NCBI GenBank assembly: GCA_964058845.1
Contig: CAXKVR010000028.1
Coordinates: forward strand, 62,001-126,000
DNA length: 64,000 nt
Reading direction: 5' to 3'
Origin: Carex sylvatica
Taxonomy: Eukaryota > Streptophyta > Magnoliopsida > Poales > Cyperaceae
Shown here: one piece after another, positions 45,576 to 57,663 of the stretch
Layout: every line of letters begins with the position of its first letter
How positions within the stretch are numbered: the first letter of the stretch is position 1
Translations under genes and position numbers: made by a program
Notes under the pieces: model-generated
The model's input: only the letters and a program-made list of their open reading frames with translations
Database searches by the model: none
Told to the model about the DNA's origin: nothing

Positions 45576-48500
45576 CTATATTTTAACGTCTTTTTCTTCT
45601 TCCTCCATGTACTCGTCATTTTCTTCTTCTTCCATGTACTTTTCCTGCACCGCTAGTGTTGTATCTATCAGTTAAGTCCAACAGTAAAAATAAATAATCA
45701 CTGATGCTATACCATACTTGTAATTTGATCAACTCAATTTGTGTCATTCATTATTTTTGTTCTTTTTGGTTTTGCTTTTTTGTATTCTCTGCAAAAGAAA
45801 TGTAAACATAAGCACAAACAAAGGATATCTGTAATAGTCCCAGTCGAGGGGTCCAGCTGCAATCTTGCTAAATTCGACGGCACTCGAATCGATGCTTGAG
45901 AATATGTAACCATTGCTTTTATCTATTAGTTTCACCAGATTCCCCACACTTTCTTTGTCCTGAGATAAGGAATTATGTTATCCAAATGCAATACTGGGTC
46001 TGATCCAGAAAGAAAAAAAATCAGTCTCCATAAGGTTTTAATTTTTACTTTTTAGAATCACATAGTGATACAGCAAGGTACTGGATGTAACAATAGTTAA
46101 CTATACTGAGAGAGAGAGAGAGAGACCTGAATATCCAAGGTACTGAAATTAACTAAATTAAAATCCTCAATGACATCACATAGCTCCTTTGTTAATTTCC
46201 TGTGAACAAATAAAGCAATTATTGTAATGCGTAAATATAGGAAATTTCAGGAAACTAACTACGATCTCCACAATGAAAATTGTAAATTTTCCGACATACC
46301 TGTATTTGGCAGAGCGAGGGTCTTGATCAAGGTGGTTTTGCAAATATGACAGATCCTCTACATCAGTGTAGTAGTCCAAATTGAAAGCTGCCGTTTACAA
46401 TTAATTATAAGCCATTACATAAGGAAATCACTTACAAAACACAGCTAGCTTCAACAATTTGCAAAATAGTCTAAATTTTTTATTTTATTTTTATTATTTG
46501 CCAATAGTCCCAAAATTGCTCATCTCATAAATTAGCCTGAGATCAATCTTTGGATTATTTGCCAAAAATTCCCTACTTTTATAACTGAAATCACCAACAT
46601 ACCCCTGAATTATAATCTTAGTAAACAGTGTCACTATCTAACACTCGTAGCCACTGCATTAGAATTTAAAACTGAACAATGAACTCTACTTTGTTTGGTT
46701 TAAGCTTAATTTGGATATGAATTGTTAGAGGCAGAGAGTAATATTGTCAACATTTAATGGGATAAACAAGATTAACTGCATCGACCCAGAGGTTTGGTGT
46801 TGCAAATTTGTCATAAAAATTTGATTGTCTGTTGCAAAATGTTCTGATCTGAAAAACTGTACTAAATTAGGTGCAATTTGCAAATCAACCTCGATTTAAC
46901 TTCTTTATGTAAAGCAGCAACAACCACCAAAACAGGAATAGGGATAATATTTGAGGGCAGATAAATAGAATAATACCTAGTTTACCATAGTTCTCAATAA
47001 GGTCGATTTTGGACAGAACATTTATGTGAGGTAACTCAAGGTGTAGCATTGTAGAGAGAGAAAGCAACAATGCACTGATATACTTTCCTGGATCACAACA
47101 TAGATGCGCATCTATTAGGTGCACAGCTGTCAGCTGTACAGAGGTAAATCATGGTAAGTATACTGATGATATAATTCAAGCCGTATGACCCTATATTTTT
47201 CTATATTATAAGAACTTAAATTAGGTTTCCAAACTAATACCAAGCTTTGACAAAATAAGAATGTACTGGTACACAGGTCAATATTGGAAATCTGAGCTTC
47301 TTACACTGTAGTGATACTAGTGAGGAATAATCTAGGGAAAAAACTAGAGAGAGAGAGAGAGAACTTAAAGTTGGTTGAGATGGTTGCAACTTATATAACT
47401 GGTATTTCCAAGAACTAAAGAGCGCAAAATAATCAAATGAACTAAATGCCGTATCATGAACTAAAAGAGTGCAAAATACCAGATAATGGATAAAATAGTA
47501 CAGTAGACATCTAATCATGCGTTATAGACTAAATGATGTAAATCATTACTCACACGCAAGTCTAATTTTTTTATTAGCTTGTTCATGACATTCCGTGCAT
47601 TTGAGTGAAGAAAGAAAAGCTCCACTTGACCAGGAAAATCAAATAACAGATAATGGTCTGCAAAAGAGAGGAATGAAATTAAAAATAATAACACAGGAAT
47701 CAGATCAACTTGAAAAAAAAAAAAAAACAATTAGACAAGGCTGCCATCATAGTAGTAATATCGGACATGGAGCTCTAATGAATTATTCCTTTTCTTTTCC
47801 TTTTTCTATGTCTTTTTCTATGCCTTTTTCCCCTTTTTTGTAGTTTTTGTCTTTTTTTTTAAAAGCTTTGCAGAAGCTGTGAAGTCATGAGAGGGGCTCG
47901 AACTCTCGACTTTTGTGTAACCACAGTCCTAGGACTTCTTCTCCTGGCCAACTGTGCTACACCCCATCTCTTTTTGTCCTTTGTTTCCAGGATTCAAATA
48001 TTTCAATCGTGCTGCCATGCGTGCAACTCAACAAACATGCCAACAAAACCCAGAGAATTCTTAATTTGAAAAATAAAATAACCTTTAAGAAGAGGTTTGA
48101 GTTTGGATTCGAGCCAATCAATATTCTTCTCCAAATAATCCATACAGTATACAAGACCTAGCAAAGTACTCAGAATGCAACCAATTATAAATTAGTGTAA
48201 ATAATAAGCCAGAAAATTTTGAAAAGAAAAAAAAAAATAGAACATTGATAATTGGAACCAATACTAACCAATAAAAAAAACTTAGAACATTGGCAAAGTA
48301 CTCAGAATACAACCAATACTAACCTCCATTAGGTCCAAGAGAGTGCTCGTTCATGACATCACTGAGCTTTATTAGGTCCTCAATGTTAATTGCACATTCA
48401 TATCTAAGTAAATAGTTAATAAAACCCTAAATAATTTGATCCTAGCTAAAAAGTTAGGAAAAAGTATAAATACTTAATGTGTTTTAGATAAGTGGATAGC

Positions 48501-48888
48501 TAATAATACCCTAAATAATTTTATTCTAGCAAAAAAGTTGGAATTTTTTTTTATAAATACTTAATATGTTTAGGATACGGCAATGAATCATTAGCTGGGT
48601 CTAGATTGATAACAGCCACTTTCCTGCAAAAGAAAAAAAAGAATAACAAATCAACAAATAATTTGTTCATATGCAACTTCTTTACCTTTCTTTAAAAACT
48701 AGTAAATCTCTCTCAATTGTACTTCAAATTTACCAAAGAAAAATCGCGAAAATTGTGAATGAGAACATAATAAACAAACTAAATTGTAACAAGTACCTGC
48801 CGATGAGATTGAGGAACTGCGACATGCCGTTGCAGTAAGTCGTTTTACCTGAACCAGGTGGACCGATCACTACTTGCCCGAAAACCAT
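45576..48888 (-). CDS. QQT1: GPN-loop GTPase, QQT1/GPN2-like (10 exons)
   Basis: Exons (minus): 48797-48888, 48579-48623, 48324-48403, 48083-48157, 47554-47657, 46977-47133, 46300-46387, 46127-46199, 45829-45959 and 45576-45660, total 930 nt, 309 aa, all phases consistent. The start is [20 protein letters not shown] with the Walker A/G1 motif. LGPNGG is the GPN insertion that defines the family, DFPGQVEL is G3 and SKIDL is G4. The C-terminus (AVQEKYM then an EEEE-rich tail) is typical of GPN2. GPN GTPases are cytosolic chaperone-like factors for assembly and nuclear import of RNA polymerase II/III; the Arabidopsis homologue QQT1 is needed for early embryo divisions. Intron 9 has AT-AC borders and intron 2 also looks U12-type; intron 4 carries a SINE. 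Orthology to QQT1 rather than its relatives rests on the N-terminal MVFGQVVIG and overall fit. Confidence 0.93.
45661..45828 (-). other. U12-type AT-AC intron (intron 9 of the GPN GTPase)
   Basis: The 5' splice site is ATATCCTTT directly after ...TATTACAG, exactly the U12 AT-AC consensus. The 3' end is TTGGACTTAACTGATAGATAC, with a branch-site-like GACTTAAC about 11 nt from the terminal AC. Splicing joins AG|A into Arg and continues ACACTAGCGGTGCAGGAAAA (T-L-A-V-Q-E-K), restoring the conserved GPN2 C-terminus; no GT-AG alternative does this. Length 168 nt. Confidence 0.88.
47852..47970 (-). mobile_element. tRNA-derived SINE in intron 4 of the GTPase gene (119 bp)
   Basis: Minus strand: GGGGTGTAGCACAGTTGGCC (A box) and GAGAGTTCGAGCCCCTCTC (B box), then ...GCAAAGCTTTT and A9. 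Perfect 8-bp direct repeats TTTTTGTC flank it (47844-47851 and 47971-47978). It lies in antisense to nothing: it has the same orientation as the host gene. Confidence 0.88.
48404..48578 (-). other. Probable U12-type GT-AG intron (intron 2) with an internal tandem duplication
   Basis: The 5' site reads GTATCCTAAAC, close to the U12 consensus RTATCCTT. A branch-like TTTATTAAC lies 11 nt before the terminal AG. The intron body is a tandem pair of about 87 bp (48404-48489 and 48490-48576) sharing CCCTAAATAATTT, TATAAATACTTAAT and AAAAAGTT blocks. Confidence 0.6.
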
Positions 48889-49177
48889 TTTTCTCTCTCT
48901 CTTGATCGCTCTATGTACAAATTTGATTCGAGGGATTCTCTCACTTGGGCAGACTGCAGAGAGGTCTAAGAAACGAAGAATCCAGAGCAGAAAAGGAACC
49001 TCTGGATTAAAATATGGGCCGGATTTATTTTAGGCTCCAAGTTAAGGTTAAAATTTTATTTGGGCTCCAAGTTAAGATTTTGTTTTGGGCTGAGGCCTTT
49101 TAAGTTGAGGCCCTTCGCTACTCATTTGGCATAATTCCTTGTAAAATAATTGAGACTTAAAAGAAAATAATTATGAC
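48889..49177. other. Promoter region of the GPN GTPase gene
   Basis: The 5' flank between the ATG and the hAT derivative at 49186 is only about 290 bp. No TATA box is obvious; the ATG is preceded (minus strand) by an AGAGAGAGAAAAATGG context. The GGGCC/GGGCTC words (AATATGGGCCGG, TTTGGGCTCC, minus-strand GGCCC) may be site-II-like elements seen in housekeeping promoters. Confidence 0.35.
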
Positions 49178-49185
49178 TTGAGTAG

Positions 49186-51051
49186 CAGTGTTATTAAAAT
49201 CGGACCGGACCGGACAGTTCAACCGGAAAAAATCAGAACCGTACTTCAGTCCAATTTGGTTCTTTAAAGGGATCTTTTATGTAACTGAACCGGTTCAAAC
49301 CCATTATTTTTATTGGTTTTATTTTAAAACCGGCAACCGTTTAGAAAAAGAAAATTCACTTTTAATGAATAATATTTGGTCCTCGTTTCCTTCCTCTTCT
49401 TCTATCTCCCATCTGAACTGTTGTTTGTAGATATTTGATGGCCCGTGCTTTACTGAACGGAGCAATCCTTCTCTCGCACCAAGCAAAATCTTGATTTCGT
49501 ACTTGAGTTTTAACCGTTAAGTGAATTTCAAATCGTGTCTCAAAGAGATAATGTATTTGAGGTAACGTTCCAGTGAGCAAGTACATTAGGAGATAGCTAA
49601 GCACGAATTGAAGGAAAGGGAAGTGAGGAGGGGTGGTTTGGCTTAGAACGACTATTGGAATAACTAAAATGAGGAGGGGCTGCTAGTTCAGAGAACCCAT
49701 TTTTCTATTTTCTTTTCTTTTAGTTACACACATTGAATATTGGAAGCTGATAATTGTCCTCGCAGGCTTATCCCCGCAATATCTCTGCACAAACAACTAA
49801 AAAATTATGGAGAACCACTCAATCATTAATAAGCGTTTAAAAAACTGTTAATATTTAACTTGAAGCATCAAAGTATTTATCTTGAATTTTCAAAGTATTA
49901 ATTCCTCTATAATGATCTCTATTTATGAAAGAATAAATCAATTCATTAGTTGTCTCCGCATAAACAAAAAAAAAGAAATTGAATCGTTCCCGCACAACTG
50001 GAAACTATTAAATAAACAATCCCCTCATACAATGATAAATACTTCTCAGACATAATGATAAATATTTTATGTTACATGAATAAATACTTCTTAGACATAA
50101 TTGTAACTTTCAGTAAAACATCAATGATAAATATTTCTCAGACATAACTGCAACTTTCAGTAAAACATCAATGATAAATACTTTATGTTACATGGATAAA
50201 TACTTCTCAAACATAATTGCAATTTTTAGTAAAACATATGTACATCAAAGATAATGATAAATACTTCTCAGAATCAATAATAAATACTTGTCAGAAACAA
50301 TAATAAATATTTTCTTGAACTTGTTAATAAGTAATGTTTAATCAAATCAAAGTATCTAGAAATCAGAGACAATGGTAAATACTTCTTAGACATTGTGATA
50401 AATACTTGTCAACAATAATGATAAATACTTTTTGGAACATCAATAAACAAATAAACATTTATTAGCGGGAATTGTTATTAAAAAAAAGTATAATTAATGC
50501 AGGGATCTCTATTTTAGAACAGTATAATTAATGTGAGAATTGTTATTAAATGACAGTATAATTGAATGCAGGGATAAATAAAAATTATGAGCGAAATAAT
50601 TGGAGAGATTAATGATAGTTAAGGAAAAAAAATGAGAGAGAGAGTGTGGAGATAAATTCCTTAATATTGAGGAGAGAGTGCGGAGAAAAACAGGGGACAG
50701 AAGTGAGAAAATTAGTATAATTATTCTTGAATATTTTATAGTTATTATTATGTAACCTTTCATGTTTCTATATAAAAAAAATGTATTGGCCTCTGTAGCA
50801 GAAAATAATTTAATACAATCTCCACACTTCAAAAGTTAAGTTGCAAATTGAAATACACATTATGTAACAATATAATAATTTTCATTAAAAAGATGTAAAT
50901 TATGGTTACTTTTTATATATATCTAAAAAATAATATGTATATAATCATTTAAAAAATCAGTGGTTGAACCGATTGATCCACCGGTCCAATCAATAAACCG
51001 TTGAACCGAAGCTTTGTCGGGTCAACGTCCGGTCCGATTCTGATAATATTG
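49186..51051. mobile_element. Non-autonomous hAT element (1866 bp)
   Basis: Left end CAGTGTTATTAAAATCGGAC and right-end complement CAATATTATCAGAATCGGAC match at about 21 of 25 positions over the first 25 bases. A perfect 8-bp target duplication TTGAGTAG flanks it (49178-49185 and 51052-51059). No transposase is encoded. The interior holds a block of ATAAATACTT repeats. Confidence 0.93.
50028..50445. repeat. Irregular tandem repeats (ATGATAAATACTTCTCAGACATA)
   Basis: Variants of AATGATAAATACTTCTCAGA recur about ten times at irregular spacing of 30-80 bp, alternating with TTTCAGTAAAACATCAATG and ATGTTACATG(A/G)ATAAATAC blocks. Confidence 0.8.
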
Positions 51052-51059
51052 TTGAGTAG

Positions 51060-54000
51060 TCGTTCGTTATGAATCTTACATTAAGATGTGTTGATATTTT
51101 TTTCAAAGGTATATATACTTGATGTTACTTCTCTATAGTTATTTAGAAGAATTTATAAGTTTTTTTTTTCTTTTATAGGTTTGTATTTCATTACCGAGAT
51201 ATATCTTTCTTAAAGAAGAAAAACTTGATAAAAACAAGCAAATGATTATTTAATTGTAATGGAATTCAATTTTCGTAATTACAACTGAATTGAGATTGCA
51301 TATCATTTTTTTTTCTATTTCTAATTTATTATTTGATAGATTCGTGCAATATATTTTATTTGACTTTTTATTTTATCAATTTATTCTGACAATGTATTCT
51401 ATCACTTTTATTTACTGAAATAAATAAATGAAGTAGAATTTTTTGGATCTTATCCGATCACTACAGTTCTTAAAAAAAATGTTTCCAGTTCTAGAAGGGG
51501 AAAAAATATAAATTTTAGCAGGGTCTATTGAATTAATAGATGGGGCGCAATAGCTCCAATTCTGATCAAATATAAAATAATGAGCTTATGTTATTTTATG
51601 AATATCAATGTAACAATAATTTCTTCTTGTTGTTGACCCGTTGTATAAAATTTAAATATTTCCATTTGGGCTATGAAAAGGATTTAGATATTTGAGAAAA
51701 TGAGAATGAATTTGGGGTTTGGTTGGTAGGTTTTGGGAAAATATATTCAATTTGCCAGAGCTTTTTATAAATATTATGGAATTCTTAAAATAAACATTTA
51801 TCAGTGACTTAAAAGTTCACTTTCGTGTAGCTTAAAGTTTCCCCAATTTAAATCTGTAGCATTAAATAAAAAAAATTTACGACAAATTTTCTGGAAAATC
51901 TCAAATATATAACACGACCGTTGTGAAAAATAGTAGCTAAAAAAGATTCTGTTAAAAACAACGCCTTAGTTTTTTTTGTTTTTTACTGTAAGCATGTCTA
52001 GTTCAGTCGGTGAAGAACAAAATAAATTCAGAAATTATTAGTTTTAGATTTGATTTTTTTTTTCAAATTACAAGTATTGTTAAATGTTATTTTTCAAAAA
52101 AAAAAATTAAGCTCACTTTTGTGTGACTTGATGTTTATTTAGTACGGTTAAATATTATATTTTCAAATTTCAACTCGCTGAAGTTTTGTCACAGTTCAAC
52201 CAAAGTTCGTCAAAATTTTAAAAATCTTACTTAATTGGAGAAATAAATCGTTCCAAATATTGATTGATAAATTCATAACAACAATAGTAATAATTTATAC
52301 ATGTGTTTTAGAAACTTCTAAATTGTCTGGTTTTGGTTTTCTGGGGATCTGTCACGGACCCGAAATTTTTATTAGTGCTCAAAAATTCGTTCAAATTACT
52401 GAATTTGAGCGGAATCTTGAATAATGTCCTGTCCGATTAATAAATAACCGAACTGATTGATTTTGTCCGGTTAATTATTAATCGAACACAATTTTTGAAT
52501 GGGGTAGATCATGTCCAGTTATTTATTAACCGGACAAAATCAACCAGTTCGGTTATTTATTAACCAGACAGGCCATTATTCGAGATTCCGTTCAAAATTG
52601 AATAGATTTAATAATTTGATAGAATTTTTGATATTAATAAAAATTTCGGGTCACGGACTCACAGTCTTGAATATTTTTCTCTGGCGATAAAAACAATTAA
52701 CAATAAATTAGTAAATGAAAGAGAAATCGTGCAAGATGCATGACTACCACGACATAGCACGAAATCAATAAATCAACACCTTAATGAATTTATGGCTTCA
52801 GTATTATACAAAATGGAGATCTACATGCTCTACTAATGTACTATATATATATATATAAGCACAAATAAAATTCTCAGTTGGAAAAGTTTTTAGATTTTAT
52901 CTCCAGACCAGACCAGACCAGAGCCAGAATATTCTAGTACGATGGCCAAAATTTAAAAATTGAAGTATAATTTTATTAGTATTTTTTATAAAAAAAAAAC
53001 CAAAAGAGAAAAATATATTCTTTCACTGACGTTGAATAAACTCATTTCTTAATTATTTTTTTGCTATTGGAACTTAGTGAACCGTGTAATTCTTGTTCAA
53101 GCATAACTCTCACTTGTTAAATTCTTATTAAATTTTCTTAACATCCCTTTTAATTCATATTTTTCTGATTTATTTTAGAGGTGTTTTAAAAAATTATCTG
53201 TCAGGATCACTTAATTCTAATTATTTTAAATTAGTTTTGATGCCAGTAAAAGATAGTAGGCAATTGTTTACGTTATATATTATTTATTTATATTGAAAAT
53301 TAATTTTAAAAGCATATTTTCTTCAGACAACAAATATTATGTGACTGAAAAGAAAGTTACGTGCTATTGTCACTCATCTATCTTATTTTTTCGAAGAAAC
53401 ACAGACTCAATTTTCAAAAACTACATTAAAAATGCTAAATGCATGAAAAATATTTAATAATAATAAAAATATGTGACTGGGATTTTTTTTAACAAATATA
53501 ACTATAACTGGTACGAGTACGACAAACCACTAAAACCACTATCATCGATAGCGTTTTCTTTTTTTTTAACTTCTAAACATCATATCCTCTTTGAGAAAAA
53601 AAAATTAAATCTTAACATATATATTATATACTTTTATGGTGAAATTGCAACCAATCCATAAACAAAGAGTGAAGATGAAAAATATTCGAATGCATTCATT
53701 TTTGTGTCTTCATTATGCTTTATTTTTAAAACGTCAAAATTTACAAAGTAAAACTTAAACATTAAAATAAAATTTATATTATTTTTTCTATATACATGTA
53801 AAATATTATAAAATTTAATTTAATTTAATTATTATCAAGAGTTTATAGAAATGCATTAACATATGCTACTATCTGGAATTGAATTTAGATCATAAAACTT
53901 GATAAAAAAAGAAAACAACAACAACAATTTTGTTAATTGAAACCAGTAATTAATTCAGTGACAACATATATGCTCCCCAACTAGAAAATTTGAAATCTGC

Positions 54001-55295
54001 ATGAAAATAAGTTTTTATGGATATCGAAATTTGAAAGATTAGAGTTCCATTTATCTTATGTAATAATTTTGTCAACCGAAGTACCGAACAAACTATTAGA
54101 AAATCAGATGACCAGAAAGAAGTCCCCGTTTGCTGCCATACAGATGTTTGTACTTAGTTGGTGTTGTGTAGCATATCTAGTGGTGCGGGACCAAATTGAG
54201 AATCAGAAATAAATCAGAATCTAGAGGATGATACAATCAAGCGATCCAAAAGAGGCAGAAATAAACCTATTTGGCATGGTGATTTTAATTTTTATTAGGT
54301 TGTCATGCAGGCAATCATACTTGTTTGGCAAGATGTATCTTTAAATTTGTGCAAGTATTATTATATTCGGTAGTATTTGTAACTAGGTAATATTTCCTTC
54401 CTTTTTTTTTTATCAATATGATGTACTGGAAGGATTTTCCATCTAGCTATATAACTAGAAGCAACAAGCAAGGCTAGCTTGTAAGGCAGCCAATCAATAA
54501 TAAAAAAAGAATTGTTTGAATAATCTGTTCTTCACTCTCTTGTTCTTTTTTTTATAGATGTTCATTAGCTGTAGTCCATCAAAAGTAGCTGTCAACGTGA
54601 TAAGAATCCAAGCAAAAAAAAAAAAGAAGACCATCATCGGCCTGTCAACTTGAGGTTTTGTGAGAACTTTGTCTCTCTTGTTATTTTCTTTGCTTAAAGT
54701 ATACTTTCTTCGAATTTTTCGCATTATAGTTCCTTCGTGCCTAATCCAAAAATACAATAAAATAACCTTTTTTGTCCTACATCATCTAGATGTCTTAAAT
54801 TAAACTTTTAAGTCTTTTAGAAAGATTTATTTATTAATACTTAAACCTTAAACCAACAGCAGCGAATATGTATGATATGTATCGGGGCATATTCCATTAC
54901 TTATTATTTTTTAAAAGGACGCGGAAATTATGAACTTTAAAAAAAAAAAATTTACCATTTATATTATATAGATAAAACTAATAAAATAAATATTTCCTTG
55001 ATTACATAATAAAATAAATATTAGGTATCATATCATATTCATGTACGCATCCGCATCATGCGCCAAAGGCAGACAAAATGAAGTCTTTTCGGAGACCCCT
55101 CACTTTACGACTGAGATTAAATTTTAACCAATTTGGAATTTGGACTAGTACAGGGGAGTCCGCATTGTCTGTATTAATTCAAAAGACCATCTGATTGTAA
55201 ATGGAGCTCATCTGACTCCCATCTATAATGTAGGAGTCTTTAATATCAGGGCGGATCTAAATTTGCAAGAATTTTAAATTTCATGGGACGGTCCA
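51060..55295. other. 4.2-kb AT-rich region without genes
   Basis: No domain-bearing frame is seen. It contains the fold-back at 52351-52658. A (CCAGA)3 run lies near 52905. The stretch 55150-55250 is related, in inverted orientation, to 59590-59665. Confidence 0.5.
52351..52658. mobile_element. Fold-back element (308 bp)
   Basis: The left arm GTCACGGACCCGAAATTTTTATTA is inverted at the right (TAATAAAAATTTCGGGTCACGGAC). The arms continue to pair through AACCGAACTGATTGATTTTGTCCGG against CCGGACAAAATCAACCAGTTCGG, so almost the entire element is palindromic. No target duplication is clear. Confidence 0.85.
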
Positions 55296-55304
55296 AATAT
55301 ATTA

Positions 55305-55470
55305 GGAAATTTTTTTTATTTGCCACTCCAAAACTTGAAAATTAGTTATTTGTCACCCCAAAATATGAAATTAGTTATTTGCCACTCCAAAATCTTTAAA
55401 TTAAACAAATTGTCCCAATTATACGTATAATTCAGATTTTTAATTTAAATTTTTCTAAAAAGTAGTGTAT
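55305..55470. repeat. MULE left terminal inverted repeat
   Basis: GGAAATTTTTTTTATTTGCCACTCC, then three TAGTTATTTG(C/T)CAC-type repeats; mirrored at 58757-58921. Confidence 0.85.
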
Positions 55471-57663
55471 AATAAAACGAATTTTGGTATTTTCAAAATT
55501 ACCCTTCAATAACCCCTTAAATCAAATGGTGTTGCCTGTGCTCTCTCTCGCTCCCTCGCATTGCGCATGCTTCACCTGCTCTCTTTCCCACGCCGTCTCC
55601 CTTCGATTTGCTAGGCATAATGCTTCTTCCTTTTCGCTTCCATTAAAGAGCACGCTTCGTAATCTTCAAGCATCCGAAGTGAAATTGAGTAGTACTGTCA
55701 TAACGAACTGGTACGTGGCTCATTAAAAATTTTATTCCGATCATAAGTTTATATAAGCCTATAAGATCATAATAATGCATTCTTGCTCCATTACAGTAAT
55801 GAATAATGTATGGAAGCATAACAGGAATTTTTTTTTTCTTTTGGGTGGACGAATAACAAATAAATTAAATTAAGCTTGTAGATATTGATTTAATAATCAG
55901 AGTTTAAATATAAAAATAAATATCAAGTAAGTTGAACCAAAAGTGTAAGAAATAAATCACTTCAAAATTAAATTGCAACACAGGTAAGCACATTTATCTC
56001 ATACATCATCAGTAACATTAGAACAACATGATTGCTACCCCATCTCCATAGACTGGTACAGACAATCATGTAACTATTGTACCAGTAGCAAGGATTGTTA
56101 CTCATCTCCATCTTCAAATAACTGAAACACTCCACCCAATATACTAAAAACCTGTGATGGAAATTCATAAACTATAGTCAAATTAAGGTAGTTACATGTA
56201 ATTAAATATAGTACGATAATCTTATTACATGAGTAGCATAATTTGAAGTCTTACAAGTGTACATTGATTAGGTAATATCAAAGAAGAACAGAGACTCTAA
56301 TTGAGTGCGCATTGACGATGAAAAGGGCTGAAACCAAGCCGATTCACTCAGACCTACTTAAAATCAAGGAGCTTTGGTGAAGTATCTCTAGGGGAAGTGT
56401 GGCAAGTATTTTATCGAGCCTTTAATTGAGTGCACACTAATGATGGGAAGGGCTAATAAAAGCTTTATGTCAAGTACTGAAGTGGAAGCCAATCCTCAAT
56501 TGCTGAAAATTCAAGGAGCACTGAAGTATCTTCAAGGGCAAAAGTGGAAATGAGGGGTACTTTCTCAGAATTGCTGAAAGTTCATTGTAACATGTAATTT
56601 TATTTCTGTAATATAATTTTGTAATGTAATGAAGTGTGTGAATTTGATGTGTTAAATTTTTGTTTATCTTTTTTAGTATTTTACTTTTTAATTTGTTCAT
56701 ACTTACCGTGACTTGATTTTTTTGTTGTAACCTGTATGGTCTATGTAGATGAAGCATTAAACTTTTTGAGTATTTTATCTTTTTTTTTATACATGAAAAA
56801 GTTCATATAATATACTTTGTTTCTTGTATTAATTAATTGAATAGAAACTCACAAAATTTAACTTTTAATTCTCAAATGCTCAGTATACCAAATATAAATA
56901 ATATCGATTGACATACAATAATATAACTAAGTTTGAATTTGCATATAAATAAATAGAACACAATCCATTTATATAATAATACCAACTGCTATTTGATACA
57001 AGCAACAATAATTACTATAGTTGCATAGTTGTTTACAAACATGCAAAATGAAGCCAAACAATAATATTCATCTTGAAATACATATAGCAAGTGCATAAAT
57101 TACTTAATAATTTTTTCTTACAAAGAAATCACAAAATGTGCTAATAAGTTTTGCTTCATCTTGAAATCATCAAGTCGGTCTTTGTAAAGCAAATTCCATT
57201 GAGAGCGCTTTACCTTGATCATTTCTTATCTATGTCTCTTTAGTTGTAAGAAAAGGAAAAAAAAAATATAGTTGTTGCACTCACAAATTCAAGTTTGACT
57301 CTTGCTGCTTTTATAGCATGTTACCAAAATAGTGCCACAAAAGGTAAAAGCACATTAAATTATCTACTATCTACATAATTAAAGTAAAAAATTAAAATAA
57401 CAAGAGCATACATTTGCTAATAAAGCTTTTCTTCATCTTGAAATCGTCAAGTCAATCTTTGTAACGAAACTTGGTCATTTTACAATTTCACCTGATCTGA
57501 TCCAACTTGAGAGCAGCCAGCTACTTGTCAATATTTTTTGACAGATATTGTCATGTCTCAATTTTTGGCTGATAGAAGCAACAATTATAAACGAAAAATT
57601 AAGAACAATCTTTCTTTCACATAAGAGAGTTGATGTATATTATAGCAAATTTCTAACCTCCTC

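Noticed and set aside
45744..45828. GPN GTPase ending in [13 protein letters not shown]...
   Set aside because: This is read-through into intron 9 from the AT-AC donor. The true C-terminus AVQEKYM is recovered by splicing to 45660.
47887..47980. Possible tRNA gene
   Set aside because: A and B boxes are present, but the acceptor and anticodon stems do not fold as a tRNA, and the target duplications and A-tail show a SINE.
51060..55295. Hidden exons in the 4.2-kb gap
   Set aside because: Frames were read for conserved motifs on both strands; only low-complexity Lys/Asn/Ile-rich translations appear.
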